In this document: one piece after another, positions 55,401 through 63,994 of the stretch
Layout of the letters: each line of letters opens with the position of its first letter
Position numbering within the stretch: position 1 is the stretch's first letter
From: Caloranaerobacter sp. TR13
GTDB taxonomy: Bacteria; Bacillota; Clostridia; Tissierellales; Thermohalobacteraceae
Length of the DNA stretch: 64,000 nt
Assembly (NCBI RefSeq): GCF_001316435.1
Contig: NZ_JXLL01000001.1
Span: 62,001-126,000, forward strand
Direction: 5' to 3'
The notes under the pieces: generated by a model
Told to the model about the DNA's origin: nothing
Seen by the model: only the letters and a program-made list of their open reading frames with translations
Databases searched by the model: none
Translations under genes and position numbers: made by a program

Positions 55401-55498
55401 ACATGATATTTATCTCAACTTTATATGCTCCATATACTTTAAAAGATGGTTTGGAAAGACTAAATAGAACAGAAATGTTTAATAAAGAAGAATACTAA
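52412..55498 (+). CDS. Large M28 peptidase lipoprotein with membrane domain
   Basis: This protein of about 1028 residues has a lipobox (LTGC) and an extracellular M28 aminopeptidase domain with an inserted PA-like region. Zinc ligands are in ISAHFDHVG, DNASGTGM, GEESGLQGS, NIDMIGS and NSDHLSF. One or two transmembrane helices follow (about 480-550). A repetitive extracellular domain comes next, perhaps beta-propeller (about 560-870), and the C terminus has four or more membrane helices. GTG 52412 has GAGGGTG in the preceding gene, giving an 11-bp overlap; GTG 52403 is an alternative. Confidence 0.85.
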   Translation: MKNNYKFIVLIITLIIFLTGCGSYIDPYNFNKDNAYKHIAELSSDKYGGRLPGTEGNKMAQEYIAKEFEKIGLKPINSNGSYFQTFKIISPFLNKLVKFEVLDREGNVIKRYKLRKDFIENTRDYSKGGQVSGKIKYIGSLDDIETGKDNIVLFYDDLRDLEKAKMLVEKGIKAVIRPTTMDLKGKEKNLLIKTVYIGEKADKKVEGKFIDIVVRKEVFKELVDFSNKGYSVNIDINLVFKEVEVSNVIGYIPGNDEKLKKEVILISAHFDHVGTDPDGSVFNGALDNASGTGMLLELARAIKESGKKPKRTIVFAAFNGEESGLQGSKYYVFSRPFPLIGTKVFNIDMIGSKEKVKLEIDTFPSQQRGTVGQLVSSELVDKIVKVAEKRGIECSVDSFSSNSDHLSFDLRGIPAVTITHPAGNLIHTVEDDISNIDKERLGEAGMLMLSLIDYFAFSAKDISKNVISKEQLYALKTIPIYFSAIFLIGLVFIFAVKSINKNEKLKKKLGRRPIFTSILIVVMLLSILIYNSSYEAEETIAVKPLLKPWENQVKVTGENIEKILDFQIDDNINILVKDKKGIKIIVLDKDGKVKDEKLLKIPYEKNSKYVLSENKVYYTYEKNLFCLTNESEGSEKVLENINDFDILENQGKKYIIASSKDKIIVKSEQWENNIEDKNILNVLAQVDYKDRIFILYKQKDKGSILIKYALLNADGKLSKPVKLYTLKEDSQLAFGIDKAKGYIFFKEQEDYYYLTFYLSNRKNIIVKKEKIELHDAGGAIAKIKEVPTIVNNKEIDGIDLYMTINAENHLGKNYIYFLSFFNGKLRKTDLIYETKNNKVINSVIDTDRKDIYIAWLEGKNKNILKVSSSSEYFGFNSFKNQFLVRSSRIIQNLFLAFIVLLTKIHWVIPGVLLLILFKIFKKNEWLANGKAIYIAASINFISQIATFKMPSLIGMRYESIVVTFFIGIITLGLVLFYRYEKGKVSFLRLFIIFTIINMIFISTLYAPYTLKDGLERLNRTEMFNKEEY

Positions 55499-55549
55499 AA
55501 AAATAAAAATGATAATGTTAATAATGTTAAATGGATATGAGGTGATTTG

Positions 55550-56179
55550 ATGGTTTCCTTTACAAAAAAGGAACAAATAGTTATACTTATACTAGTTATA
55601 TCTATTATCTCAGTTATTTCGATAAAAATAATAAGAAGTAATGATATAAAGATAGATGAAGTAGGACAAGATATTAATGATATAGAAGATACAGAAAATG
55701 TTAGTACTTTAGAAAAGAATATTGGCGAACAAAATATAGATAAAACTATAATGGTTCATATAAGCGGTGAGGTTTATAAATCAGGATTAGTTATTTTAAA
55801 AGAAGGCGATAGAGTTATAGATGCTGTTAATGCAGCAGGAGGATTAAAGGAAGAAGCAGATCTAGACAGAATAAATTTAGCTAAAAAACTTGTAGATGAA
55901 GAAAAGATATACATACCTAAAAAAGGCGAAGAAAGTTTTATTAGCGATCCTGAAGAAAACGTTATAGTTAGTACAAATGTAAGCGCTGGTAAAGTAAATA
56001 TAAATAATGCAAGTCTTAATGAACTTATGAAATTACCAAAAATAGGCAAAACGTTAGCATCCAGAATTATCGAATATAGAACTAAGAATAAATTTGATGA
56101 TATAGAAGAAATAAAAAATGTTCCTAGAATAGGAGAAAAAACATTTGAAGCAATAAAAGATTTAATAACAGTTAAATAG
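55550..56179 (+). CDS. comEA: ComEA-like DNA-binding competence protein
   Basis: This 209-residue protein has one N-terminal transmembrane helix, a SLBB domain (VHISGEVYKSGLVILKEGDRVIDAVNAAGG) and a C-terminal double helix-hairpin-helix (INNASLNELMKLPKIGKTLASRIIEYR ... VPRIGEKTFEAI). ComEA binds DNA at the cell surface for uptake; no comEC or comEB gene is adjacent. The ATG at 55550 follows GAGGTG. Confidence 0.9.
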   Translation: MVSFTKKEQIVILILVISIISVISIKIIRSNDIKIDEVGQDINDIEDTENVSTLEKNIGEQNIDKTIMVHISGEVYKSGLVILKEGDRVIDAVNAAGGLKEEADLDRINLAKKLVDEEKIYIPKKGEESFISDPEENVIVSTNVSAGKVNINNASLNELMKLPKIGKTLASRIIEYRTKNKFDDIEEIKNVPRIGEKTFEAIKDLITVK

Positions 56180-56193
56180 TTGGGAGGATAAAG

Positions 56194-57234
56194 ATGGCAG
56201 AAACACTTAAAAGACTTACTGAATTGACTAATAGTTCTGGCTGAGCTGCTAAAATAGGTCCTGAGACCTTGGCACAGGTTCTGTGTCAATTACCTAAAAC
56301 ATATGATGAAAACCTAATTGTAGGTATTGATACATCTGATGATGCTGCAGTATATAAAATTGATGAAAATACAGCAATAATACAAACAGTTGATTTTTTT
56401 ACACCAGTAGTTGATGATCCATATACTTTTGGACAAATTGCAGCGACAAATTCATTAAGTGATGTATATGCTATGGGTGGAGAACCAAAACTAGCTATGA
56501 ATATAATTTGCTTTCCAAATTGTCTACCTGCTGAGGTTATGGCAGAAATTTTAAAAGGAGGATATGATAAAGTTAAAGAGGCAAATGCACTTTTAATAGG
56601 AGGACATACTGTAGAGGATAATGAACCCAAATATGGTTTATCAGTAACAGGTTTTATCCATCCAGATAAAGTAATAAAGAATTGTAATGCAAAAGTAGGC
56701 GATTTATTAGTTTTAACTAAACCAATAGGTTTAGGTATAATAAATACAGCTATTAAAGCACAGATGGCAGATCAAAAAACATACAACGAAGCAGTAAAGG
56801 TTATGACTACGCTGAATAAAATTGGAAAAGACGCTATGATGAAAGTTGGTGTAAATAGCTGTACTGATGTAACAGGTTTTGGTTTAATAGGTCATGCATT
56901 AGAAATGGCTTTAGGTAGTGATGTTACGATAAAAATATTTAGTAGTAAAGTTCCTATTTTAGAAAGTGCAAAAGAATATGCAAAAATAGGATTAATTCCA
57001 GAAGGAGCATATAAAAACAAAAGCTTTGTAAATGATAGAGCATATATCAATGAAAATATTAAAGAGGAAATAAAAGATATATTATTTGATCCACAGACAT
57101 CTGGAGGTCTTTTGATTTCGGTAGATAAAGAAAAAGCAGAAATGCTTATAAAAGAACTTAGAAATAATCCAGTAGATTATGCAATAATTGGAGAGGTTAT
57201 TAGTAAAGAAAAATATCCAATAATAGTTGAATAA
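56194..57234 (+). CDS. selD: Selenide, water dikinase, a selenoprotein (in-frame UGA = Sec17)
   Basis: SelD makes selenophosphate from selenide and ATP. The frame starts at ATG 56194 behind GGGAGG and meets TGA at 56242-56244. The context SSG-U-AAKIGP corresponds to the SGC(U)AAK active site of SelD. Reading continues in frame for 330 codons with SelD features (VGIDTSDDAAVY, TDVTGFGLIGHALEMA, DPQTSGGLLIS). A SECIS-like hairpin directly follows the UGA. The full product has about 346 residues. A conventional reading would wrongly give a truncated gene starting near 56269. Confidence 0.95.
56245..56280 (+). promoter_or_regulatory. Bacterial SECIS element in selD mRNA
   Basis: Just after the UGA, AGGTC (56257-56261) and GACCT (56266-56270) close a four-base loop CTGA. 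A lower stem TGCT/GGCA adds pairs across an internal A-rich loop. The distance from UGA fits bacterial SECIS elements bound by SelB. Confidence 0.75.
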
Positions 57235-57265
57235 AGCTATAATATTTAAGAATGGATGGTGTATT

Positions 57266-58693
57266 ATGAATAACAAAATCAACTTGTTTTCAATGCTTCC
57301 AAAAGTTGATGAATTACTATCTGATAATAAAATAAATAGTTTGATGGAAAAAATATCAAGAGAATATATTATTGAAACTATTAGAGAAGAGCTAAATATT
57401 ATTAGAGAAGGCATAAGAAATGAGAAATACGATATAAATACTCTTAAAGAAGAAATAGAAAAATTACCTTTGATTATAGTGAAGAAAGCAACTAACAAGG
57501 CTAAACCTAATTTAAAAAGAGTAATAAATGCAACAGGGGTAGTTATTCATACGAATCTTGGTAGGTCACTTATAAGTAAGAGTGTTCTTAATAATGTTGT
57601 TGAAGTTGCTACCAACTATTCAAATTTGGAGTTTAACTTAGATAAAGGAATGCGAGGCTCTAGATACAGCCATATAGAAGAAATTCTTACTAAAATCACA
57701 GGAGCTGAAAGTGCATTAGTTGTAAATAACAATGCAGCTGCAGTGATGTTAGTTTTAAGTACATTGGCAAAGGATAAAGAGGTAATAGTTTCAAGAGGAG
57801 AATTAGTGGAAATAGGTGGTTCTTTTAGAGTGCCAGATGTAATGCAGCAAAGTGGTGCTAAGTTAGTTGACGTCGGCACAACTAATAAAACTCATTTGTG
57901 GGACTATGAAGATGCTATAAATGAAGAAACAGCTGCATTATTAAAGGTTCATACAAGTAATTATAGAATCTTAGGATTCACTTCTAGTGTAGAATTAGAT
58001 GAACTAGTTGAATTAGGGGAAAAATACAATATACCGGTAATTGAAGATTTAGGAAGTGGAGTCTTAGTTGACTTATCAAAATATGGATTATGTTATGAAC
58101 CTACAGTTCAAGATTCAATTAAAAAGGGCGTAGATGTTGTAACTTTCAGTGGAGATAAACTTTTAGGAGGACCACAAGCCGGAATTATAGTAGGTAAAAA
58201 GATTTATATTGACAGAATGAAAAAAAATCCATTAACTAGAGCGCTTAGAGTGGATAAATTTACTCTAGCAGCGTTAGAGCCTACCCTTAGCCTTTATCTT
58301 GATGAGAGTGAAGCTATAAAAAAAATTCCTACACTTAATATGATAACTATGTCTATGGGTGAGCTTAATGAAAAGGCTAAGATTATTTTTGATAAGATAA
58401 AGGCCAAAATAAATGATAAGTTAGAAATTAATATAGTTGACCAGTTTTCACAAGTTGGAGGAGGTTCATTACCTCTTGAAAAATTACCGACTAAAGCGAT
58501 TGAAATAAGTTCACGTTTAATAGGTACTTCTGAACTTGAAAAAAGTCTTAGAATGTATGAAGTCCCTATAATAACTAGAATATACAAAGATAAGCTCTAT
58601 TTGGATGTAAGAACAATACATAAAGATGAATTTGATATAATTGCTACTGCATTAAAAGTTACAATCGATAATTTAGATAAAGTCAAAAGCTGA
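57266..58693 (+). CDS. selA: L-seryl-tRNA(Sec) selenium transferase
   Basis: This 475-residue PLP enzyme converts seryl-tRNA(Sec) to selenocysteinyl-tRNA(Sec) with selenophosphate. Landmarks are INATGVVIHTNLGRS, GSRYSHIE and the PLP lysine in TFSGDKLLGGPQAGIIVG. The ATG at 57266 begins the usual N terminus (NNKINLFSMLPKVDELL). An upstream in-frame ATG at 57227 overlaps selD and lacks an RBS. Confidence 0.97.
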   Translation: MNNKINLFSMLPKVDELLSDNKINSLMEKISREYIIETIREELNIIREGIRNEKYDINTLKEEIEKLPLIIVKKATNKAKPNLKRVINATGVVIHTNLGRSLISKSVLNNVVEVATNYSNLEFNLDKGMRGSRYSHIEEILTKITGAESALVVNNNAAAVMLVLSTLAKDKEVIVSRGELVEIGGSFRVPDVMQQSGAKLVDVGTTNKTHLWDYEDAINEETAALLKVHTSNYRILGFTSSVELDELVELGEKYNIPVIEDLGSGVLVDLSKYGLCYEPTVQDSIKKGVDVVTFSGDKLLGGPQAGIIVGKKIYIDRMKKNPLTRALRVDKFTLAALEPTLSLYLDESEAIKKIPTLNMITMSMGELNEKAKIIFDKIKAKINDKLEINIVDQFSQVGGGSLPLEKLPTKAIEISSRLIGTSELEKSLRMYEVPIITRIYKDKLYLDVRTIHKDEFDIIATALKVTIDNLDKVKS

Positions 58694-58776
58694 GAACTTG
58701 AATTTTGTTTTTAGCTTTCTAATTTAACGAATAACGAATGACGAGTGACCAATCACGGTTTTAAAGGGGTGTTTAT

Positions 58777-60684
58777 ATGAAAAATGTTATTATAGGTACT
58801 GCTGGACACATAGATCATGGAAAAACAACTCTAATCAAAGCATTAACAGGTAGAGAAACTGATAGATTGAAAGAAGAAAAAGAAAGAGGAATATCTATTG
58901 AGCTAGGTTTTACATATTTTGATTTACCTAGTGGAAGAAGAGCAGGAATTATAGATGTTCCAGGACATGAAAAATTTATTAAAAATATGCTAGCAGGCGT
59001 AATTGGTATGGATATTGTAATTTTGGTTGTGGCAGCAGACGAGGGTGTTATGCCTCAAACTAAAGAGCATCTAGATATATTGAATTTACTAGATATTAAA
59101 AAAGGCTTAGTAGCAATTACTAAAGCTGATTTAGTAGATGAAGACTGGTTAAGTCTTGTAATAGATGATATAAGTAATCAGCTTAAAGGTACTTTTTTAG
59201 AGAACAGTCCAGTTATACCAGTATCTTCAACAAAAGGAATAGGAATTCGTGAGCTTATAGAAACTATAGATAAGCTTACAGAAGAAATAGAAGATAAAGA
59301 TTTTACAGAAACTCCAAGATTACCAGTTGATAGAGCTTTTACAATATCAGGTTTTGGCACAGTAGTTACTGGTACTTTAATATCTGGTAAATTTAAAGAG
59401 GGTGACGAAGTTCAAATTTTCCCTGGAAATAAAACAAGTAGAATTAGATCTATACAGGTACACGGTAAGAATACTAATGAAGCTTATGCAGGTCAAAGGG
59501 TAGCAATAAACTTGGCTGGTATAAAGAAAAATGAAGTTGATAGGGGAAATGTGATAGCTCCTATAGGTTCTATGAAATCTACAATGATGTTAGATGCAAA
59601 ATTACATTGTTTAAAAGATTCTAACAGAACTATAAAAAATCGTGCAAGACTAAGGTTATACTTAGGTACTAGCGAAATACTAACAAGAGCAGTACTACTT
59701 GATAGAGAAGAATTATATCCAGGAGAAAGTTGTTATGCTCAATTAAGGCTAGAAGAAGAAACAGTAGCTAAAAGAGGAGATAAGTTTATCATTAGATTTT
59801 ATTCGCCTATGGAGACAATTGGAGGTGGCGAGATATTAGATTCTAATCCACCAAAAAGAAAGAGATTTGACGAAGCTATAATAAAGGAGTTTGAATTAAA
59901 AGAGAAAGGAAAGCCTATTGATATAGTTGAAAATTTTGTACATGAAAATAGTAGAAAATTTCCTAGTATAACAGATATAGCAAAGAATACTGTTATTCCT
60001 CAAGATAAAATAGAGTTATTAATAAATGAATTACAAGAAAAAAATAAAGTAGTCAGATTTAATTTATCAAATGATAAACATGTTATTCATAAGGATTACT
60101 TCTCTAAACTTACTAAAGATGTTATTGAAGAATTAAATACATATCATAGAAATAACCCTTTAAAATCGGGAATGCTAAAAGAGGAACTAAGAAGTAGATT
60201 ACTAGGGCATGTTAAACCTAAATTGGGTGATTTAGTGATAAATAAATTGAGTGAAGATGGTATAATTAAAATTATATTTGATAAAGTTGCATTAAATGAT
60301 TTTGTTCCTGAATTTAATGACTTGCAAAATGAAATAAAAAATGGGTTAGAAAGCATATATATAAATGGAAAGTATGCACCGCCTAAAAAAGATGAAGTAA
60401 TATCTCAATTAAAATATAAAAAAGAAGAAGTTATACAAGTATATGATGCAATGATAGATCAAGGAATACTTGTTAAAGCAACTGATGAAATTACATTTCA
60501 TAAAAAAGTATATGATGAATGTCTGGAGAAACTTAAAAAGTTTATTGAAGATAATGGCTCAATAACATTGTCTCAATTTAGAGATATATTAGGAACTAGT
60601 AGAAAGTTTGCTGTAGCATTATTAGAAGATTTTGACAGAAAGAAGATTACTAAACGCGTTGAAGATAAGAGGGTTTTACTATAA
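58777..60684 (+). CDS. selB: Selenocysteine-specific elongation factor
   Basis: This GTPase of 635 residues carries Sec-tRNA to UGA codons. The EF-Tu-like part has GTAGHIDHGKTTL, DVPGHEKFIKNMLAG and ITKAD. The C-terminal winged-helix repeats (from about residue 400) bind the SECIS hairpin. The RBS AAAGGGG precedes the ATG. It follows selA after an 83-bp spacer. Confidence 0.97.
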   Translation: MKNVIIGTAGHIDHGKTTLIKALTGRETDRLKEEKERGISIELGFTYFDLPSGRRAGIIDVPGHEKFIKNMLAGVIGMDIVILVVAADEGVMPQTKEHLDILNLLDIKKGLVAITKADLVDEDWLSLVIDDISNQLKGTFLENSPVIPVSSTKGIGIRELIETIDKLTEEIEDKDFTETPRLPVDRAFTISGFGTVVTGTLISGKFKEGDEVQIFPGNKTSRIRSIQVHGKNTNEAYAGQRVAINLAGIKKNEVDRGNVIAPIGSMKSTMMLDAKLHCLKDSNRTIKNRARLRLYLGTSEILTRAVLLDREELYPGESCYAQLRLEEETVAKRGDKFIIRFYSPMETIGGGEILDSNPPKRKRFDEAIIKEFELKEKGKPIDIVENFVHENSRKFPSITDIAKNTVIPQDKIELLINELQEKNKVVRFNLSNDKHVIHKDYFSKLTKDVIEELNTYHRNNPLKSGMLKEELRSRLLGHVKPKLGDLVINKLSEDGIIKIIFDKVALNDFVPEFNDLQNEIKNGLESIYINGKYAPPKKDEVISQLKYKKEEVIQVYDAMIDQGILVKATDEITFHKKVYDECLEKLKKFIEDNGSITLSQFRDILGTSRKFAVALLEDFDRKKITKRVEDKRVLL

Positions 60685-60781
60685 AATAGATAAAAAGAGA
60701 AAGAAAAAAAGGATTTTTGATGAATTTTGTAGAATCATTCCAATATAGACTGATTTTAAATAAACAATTTGAGGTGATAAG

Positions 60782-61474
60782 ATGGGCAATCATATTTTAA
60801 TAGTAGACGATGAGCCCTTGATGGTTAAAGGTTTAAAGTATAGCTTGGAACAGGATGGATATAAAATAGATACTGCTTATGATGGTAATGAAGCTTTAAG
60901 AAAAGCATTAGACAGTAGTTATGATTTAATTATATTAGATTTAATGCTTCCAGGAATTGATGGGCTCGAGGTATGTCAAAAAATTAGAGAAAAATCACAA
61001 GTACCTATTATCATGCTAACAGCTAAAGGAGAAGATATAAATAAAATTTTAGGACTTGAATATGGTGCTGATGATTACCTTACAAAACCTTTTAATATTT
61101 TAGAATTAAAAGCAAGGATAAAGGCAATTCTTAGAAGGGTAGTAGCTAGAGAAACAAAAATAGGTGAACAAGTTATTAAAGTTGATAATTTTACAATAAA
61201 TACTTTAGGTAGAAAAGTAACAGTAAGAGGAAAAGAAATAAATTTAACAGCAAAAGAATTTGACTTACTTTTATTGCTTGCTTCAAATCCAGGTAAAGTT
61301 TTCAGTAGAGAAGAATTATTAGAAGTTATTTGGGGATATGAATATTTTGGTGATTTGAGAACTGTTGATGTGCATATAAGGAGATTAAGAGAGAAGATAG
61401 AGAAAAACTCCAGTCAGCCTGAATACATTTTAACCAAATGGGGAGTTGGTTATTATTTTAGGAACAGAGCATAA
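60782..61474 (+). CDS. OmpR/PhoB-family response regulator
   Basis: This 230-residue protein has a receiver domain with acidic pocket DDEP, phospho-acceptor Asp in LIILDLMLPGIDGLE and Lys in YLTKPFN. A winged-helix output domain follows (LTAKEFDLLLLLASNPGKVFSREELLEVIWG...RTVDVHIRRLREKIE). The overall pattern is that of PhoP/WalR-type regulators. Its 3' end overlaps the sensor kinase frame. The RBS GAGGTG precedes the ATG. Confidence 0.94.
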   Translation: MGNHILIVDDEPLMVKGLKYSLEQDGYKIDTAYDGNEALRKALDSSYDLIILDLMLPGIDGLEVCQKIREKSQVPIIMLTAKGEDINKILGLEYGADDYLTKPFNILELKARIKAILRRVVARETKIGEQVIKVDNFTINTLGRKVTVRGKEINLTAKEFDLLLLLASNPGKVFSREELLEVIWGYEYFGDLRTVDVHIRRLREKIEKNSSQPEYILTKWGVGYYFRNRA

Positions 61475-62897
61475 AAGAAAAAGATTTATTAGTATAAGGT
61501 GGAAGCTTGTATCCACCTATTTATTATTGGTATTAATGTCACAAATGATTATTAGTATTTTTATAAGTCAGAATATTCTAAACACCTATATACAAGAAAA
61601 ACGTCAAGAAATATTAACTAAGTCTAATATTTTGTCTAATAGAATTAAGTTCTATTTACCAAATAACAAAATTCTAGTATTAGATAACCTATTAAAAACG
61701 CTTGTGGAAAACTATAGTAAAGAGATTAAAGCAAGAATAATAATAGTTGATAAAGATAACATGGTAAAAAGTGATTCAAACAATGAGTTTGAAGGTTCTA
61801 GATTATATCATTCGGAAATTCAAAAAGCACTTGCAGGTATAAGTAATTCAAATGTTTACAGTTTTAAAGAGTATGGGCATGTAATGTATGTAGCAGTCCC
61901 AATTATACTTGATGATGAAGTAATAGGAGCAACATTTGTATCAGTATCATTAAATGATATATATAATGTAGTCGATAGAATAAATAACAAACTAAGACTA
62001 ATATCTTTAGCAAGCATAATCTTAGTAGCGATAATGAGCTTTATTTTTGCCGATTTTATAACAAAACCAATATCTGAAATGACTAAAGCTATAACTAAAA
62101 TGGCGCAGGGGAATTTAGGACAGAAAGTTGAAATTAAGACAAATGATGAATTTAAGCAGTTAGCTAATGCTTTTAATGTTATGAGTACTAAACTAAGTCA
62201 AGTTGATAAACAGAGAAAGGATTTCGTAGCGAATGTTTCGCATGAATTAAGAACACCACTGTCTTCTATTAAATTACTTTCTGAGTCTTTATTACATCAA
62301 AAAGAAGTAGATGCTTTAGTTTATAGAGAATTTTTGCAGGATATAGACTCAGAAATAGATAGATTAAATAGCATAATTGACGATTTGCTTATCTTAGTTG
62401 ATTTGGATAAGGAAAAATTAACACTTGACTTTAAAATAACATATATTAACTTTTTGGTAGAAAAGATAATTGCTAGACTTAAGCCTTTAGCTGACAATAA
62501 GAAAATAAGATTGGATTATATAGAAAAGGAAAAAATACAGATAAAGGTAGACACCAACAAAATACAGCAGGCTGTTATAAATATTATTCATAATGCAATT
62601 AAATATACTCCTGAAGGAGGTAGAGTAGAGGTAAAACTATACACTGAAGGTGATTATGTAGTGATTCGTGTTAAAGATAACGGGATAGGTATACCTAAAG
62701 AAAGCTTACCTCAAATTTTTGATAGATTTTATAGAGTTGATAAGGCTAGGTCAAGAAGTACTGGTGGTACTGGATTGGGATTATCAATTGCATATCAAAT
62801 AGTAAGTTTACATCAGGGAACTATAGATGTACAAAGTGAATTAGGAAAGGGAAGTACATTTTATATTAAGATACCTATTGATTTGAACTTAGCTTAA
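61446..62897 (+). CDS. PhoR/WalK-type sensor histidine kinase
   Basis: This protein of about 483 residues has a first transmembrane helix (about 20-42), an extracytoplasmic sensing region, a second helix (about 183-205) and a HAMP linker. The DHp domain has His in NVSHELRTPLSSIKLL, and the ATPase boxes include IIHNAIKYTPEGG, VKDNGIGIP and GGTGLGLSIA. It is the cognate partner of the overlapping response regulator. The start is uncertain: TTG 61446 has GGGGAG directly before it, and no better codon is seen before the first helix. The signal is unknown. Confidence 0.92.
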   Translation: MVIILGTEHKRKRFISIRWKLVSTYLLLVLMSQMIISIFISQNILNTYIQEKRQEILTKSNILSNRIKFYLPNNKILVLDNLLKTLVENYSKEIKARIIIVDKDNMVKSDSNNEFEGSRLYHSEIQKALAGISNSNVYSFKEYGHVMYVAVPIILDDEVIGATFVSVSLNDIYNVVDRINNKLRLISLASIILVAIMSFIFADFITKPISEMTKAITKMAQGNLGQKVEIKTNDEFKQLANAFNVMSTKLSQVDKQRKDFVANVSHELRTPLSSIKLLSESLLHQKEVDALVYREFLQDIDSEIDRLNSIIDDLLILVDLDKEKLTLDFKITYINFLVEKIIARLKPLADNKKIRLDYIEKEKIQIKVDTNKIQQAVINIIHNAIKYTPEGGRVEVKLYTEGDYVVIRVKDNGIGIPKESLPQIFDRFYRVDKARSRSTGGTGLGLSIAYQIVSLHQGTIDVQSELGKGSTFYIKIPIDLNLA

Positions 62898-62912
62898 TTC
62901 GGAGGGTTTAAG

Positions 62913-63797
62913 ATGAAAAGTAAAATCTTAATATTAGCTTTGATTTTTATTTTCTTTTTTACAGGTTGTTACGAGAAAAAAACGATATATGAAGAATTAA
63001 ATAATTATCAGCCTATTAATCCCTTTCCTGAAAAAAATATTCATAATATAACTCTTTATTTTCCAAATAAGGATTTGAACTATTTAGTTCCTGAAATTAG
63101 AGAAGTTGATATAAGAGATCAGCCGATTGAAAAAATAATTATTGAAGAATTGCTAAAAGGAACTCAAAATGAAGAATTAACTAGTTTAATACCTCCAGAA
63201 GCAAGACTGATTTCAACAGATATTGTTGGCAAAGTTATATATTTGAATTTTTCAAAAGAATTAATAAAAGAAAGTATGAGTGAAAAAGAAGAAGCACTAG
63301 TGTTATATTCTATTATTAATTCAGCTGCACAGATTGAGAATGTGGAAAAAGTACAAATACTTATAGAGGGTGAAGCTAGAGAAGTATTTTATAAATATTT
63401 TACTATTGATAAACCTAAAGCGCCTAGTTCATTAATTATCAATAATAAATATGTTAGTCCAATCAGTACAGTTATAAAATATTATGATAACATTATTGAT
63501 CAAAATTATATTGAAGTTGCTAATTTGTTTCATATTAATGGAGACAAAAATATAAATTATTATACTATGAAATCTTATTTTCAAGACTATTATGGTAATA
63601 TTTCAAAATATTTAGTGAAAGAATATAAAATAAATAATTATGATAAATTTGTTGATATCTATGTAGTTTTAGAATTGTTCTATAATAACGATATGAATAA
63701 GAAAAGACAAGAGCAGGAGTTTATTTTAATTTTAAAAAATGGTAAATTTAAAATTAATGAAATATTGAACAAAAACTTTCTAATAAATATAAAGTAA
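62913..63797 (+). CDS. GerMN-domain lipoprotein
   Basis: This 294-residue lipoprotein (lipobox FFTGC) has a GerMN domain (about 45-165: ITLYFPNKDLNYLVPEIREV ... IIEELLKGTQN...LIPPEARLISTDIVGKVIYLNFSKEL). The C-terminal region is about 120 residues of unknown type. GerM proteins act in spore formation and germination. The ATG follows GGAGGG. It lies 15 bp after the sensor kinase and may be in its operon. Confidence 0.85.
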   Translation: MKSKILILALIFIFFFTGCYEKKTIYEELNNYQPINPFPEKNIHNITLYFPNKDLNYLVPEIREVDIRDQPIEKIIIEELLKGTQNEELTSLIPPEARLISTDIVGKVIYLNFSKELIKESMSEKEEALVLYSIINSAAQIENVEKVQILIEGEAREVFYKYFTIDKPKAPSSLIINNKYVSPISTVIKYYDNIIDQNYIEVANLFHINGDKNINYYTMKSYFQDYYGNISKYLVKEYKINNYDKFVDIYVVLELFYNNDMNKKRQEQEFILILKNGKFKINEILNKNFLINIK

Positions 63798-63804
63798 AAA
63801 ATAC

Positions 63805-63833
63805 TTGAAAATATATTAAAAAGTAACTATAAT
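63805..63833 (+). promoter_or_regulatory. Promoter of selC
   Basis: TTGAAA (63805-63810) and TATAAT (63828-63833) with a 17 bp spacer, 18 bp before the tRNA. Confidence 0.8.
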
Positions 63834-63851
63834 TAATATTGCAGCAGTAAT

Positions 63852-63948
63852 GGGGGTAGATGGCGGCTGGTGTCGCCTCTGGTCTTCAAAACCAGTACGG
63901 GGCGTTAGGAGCGTCCTGGGTGGGTTCGATTCCCACATATCCCCGCCA
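63852..63948 (+). tRNA. selC: tRNA-Sec (anticodon UCA)
   Basis: This 97-nt tRNA has anticodon TCA (63886-63888) in the loop CTTCAAA closed by CTGGT/ACCAG. It has a long variable arm, T arm GTGGG-TTCGATT-CCCAC, discriminator G and encoded CCA. The 8-bp acceptor arm pairs GGGGGTAG with ATATCCCC using one G-U and one G-A mismatch at the base. Unusual length and anticodon identify it as the UGA-decoding selenocysteine tRNA that serves selA/selB and the selD UGA. Confidence 0.96.
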
Positions 63949-63971
63949 TTAATTGATATTTAGAAAAATAT

Positions 63972-63994
63972 GCGACATAGAAGTCGCTTTTTTT
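63972..63994 (+). terminator. Terminator after selC
   Basis: GCGAC/GTCGC with loop ATAGAA followed by seven T. Confidence 0.85.

Noticed and set aside
56269-57234. Shorter selD starting at the ATG inside the SelD sequence
   Set aside because: It lacks an RBS and the active-site segment. The upstream frame with an in-frame UGA, SECIS-like hairpin and GGGAGG site explains the data better.
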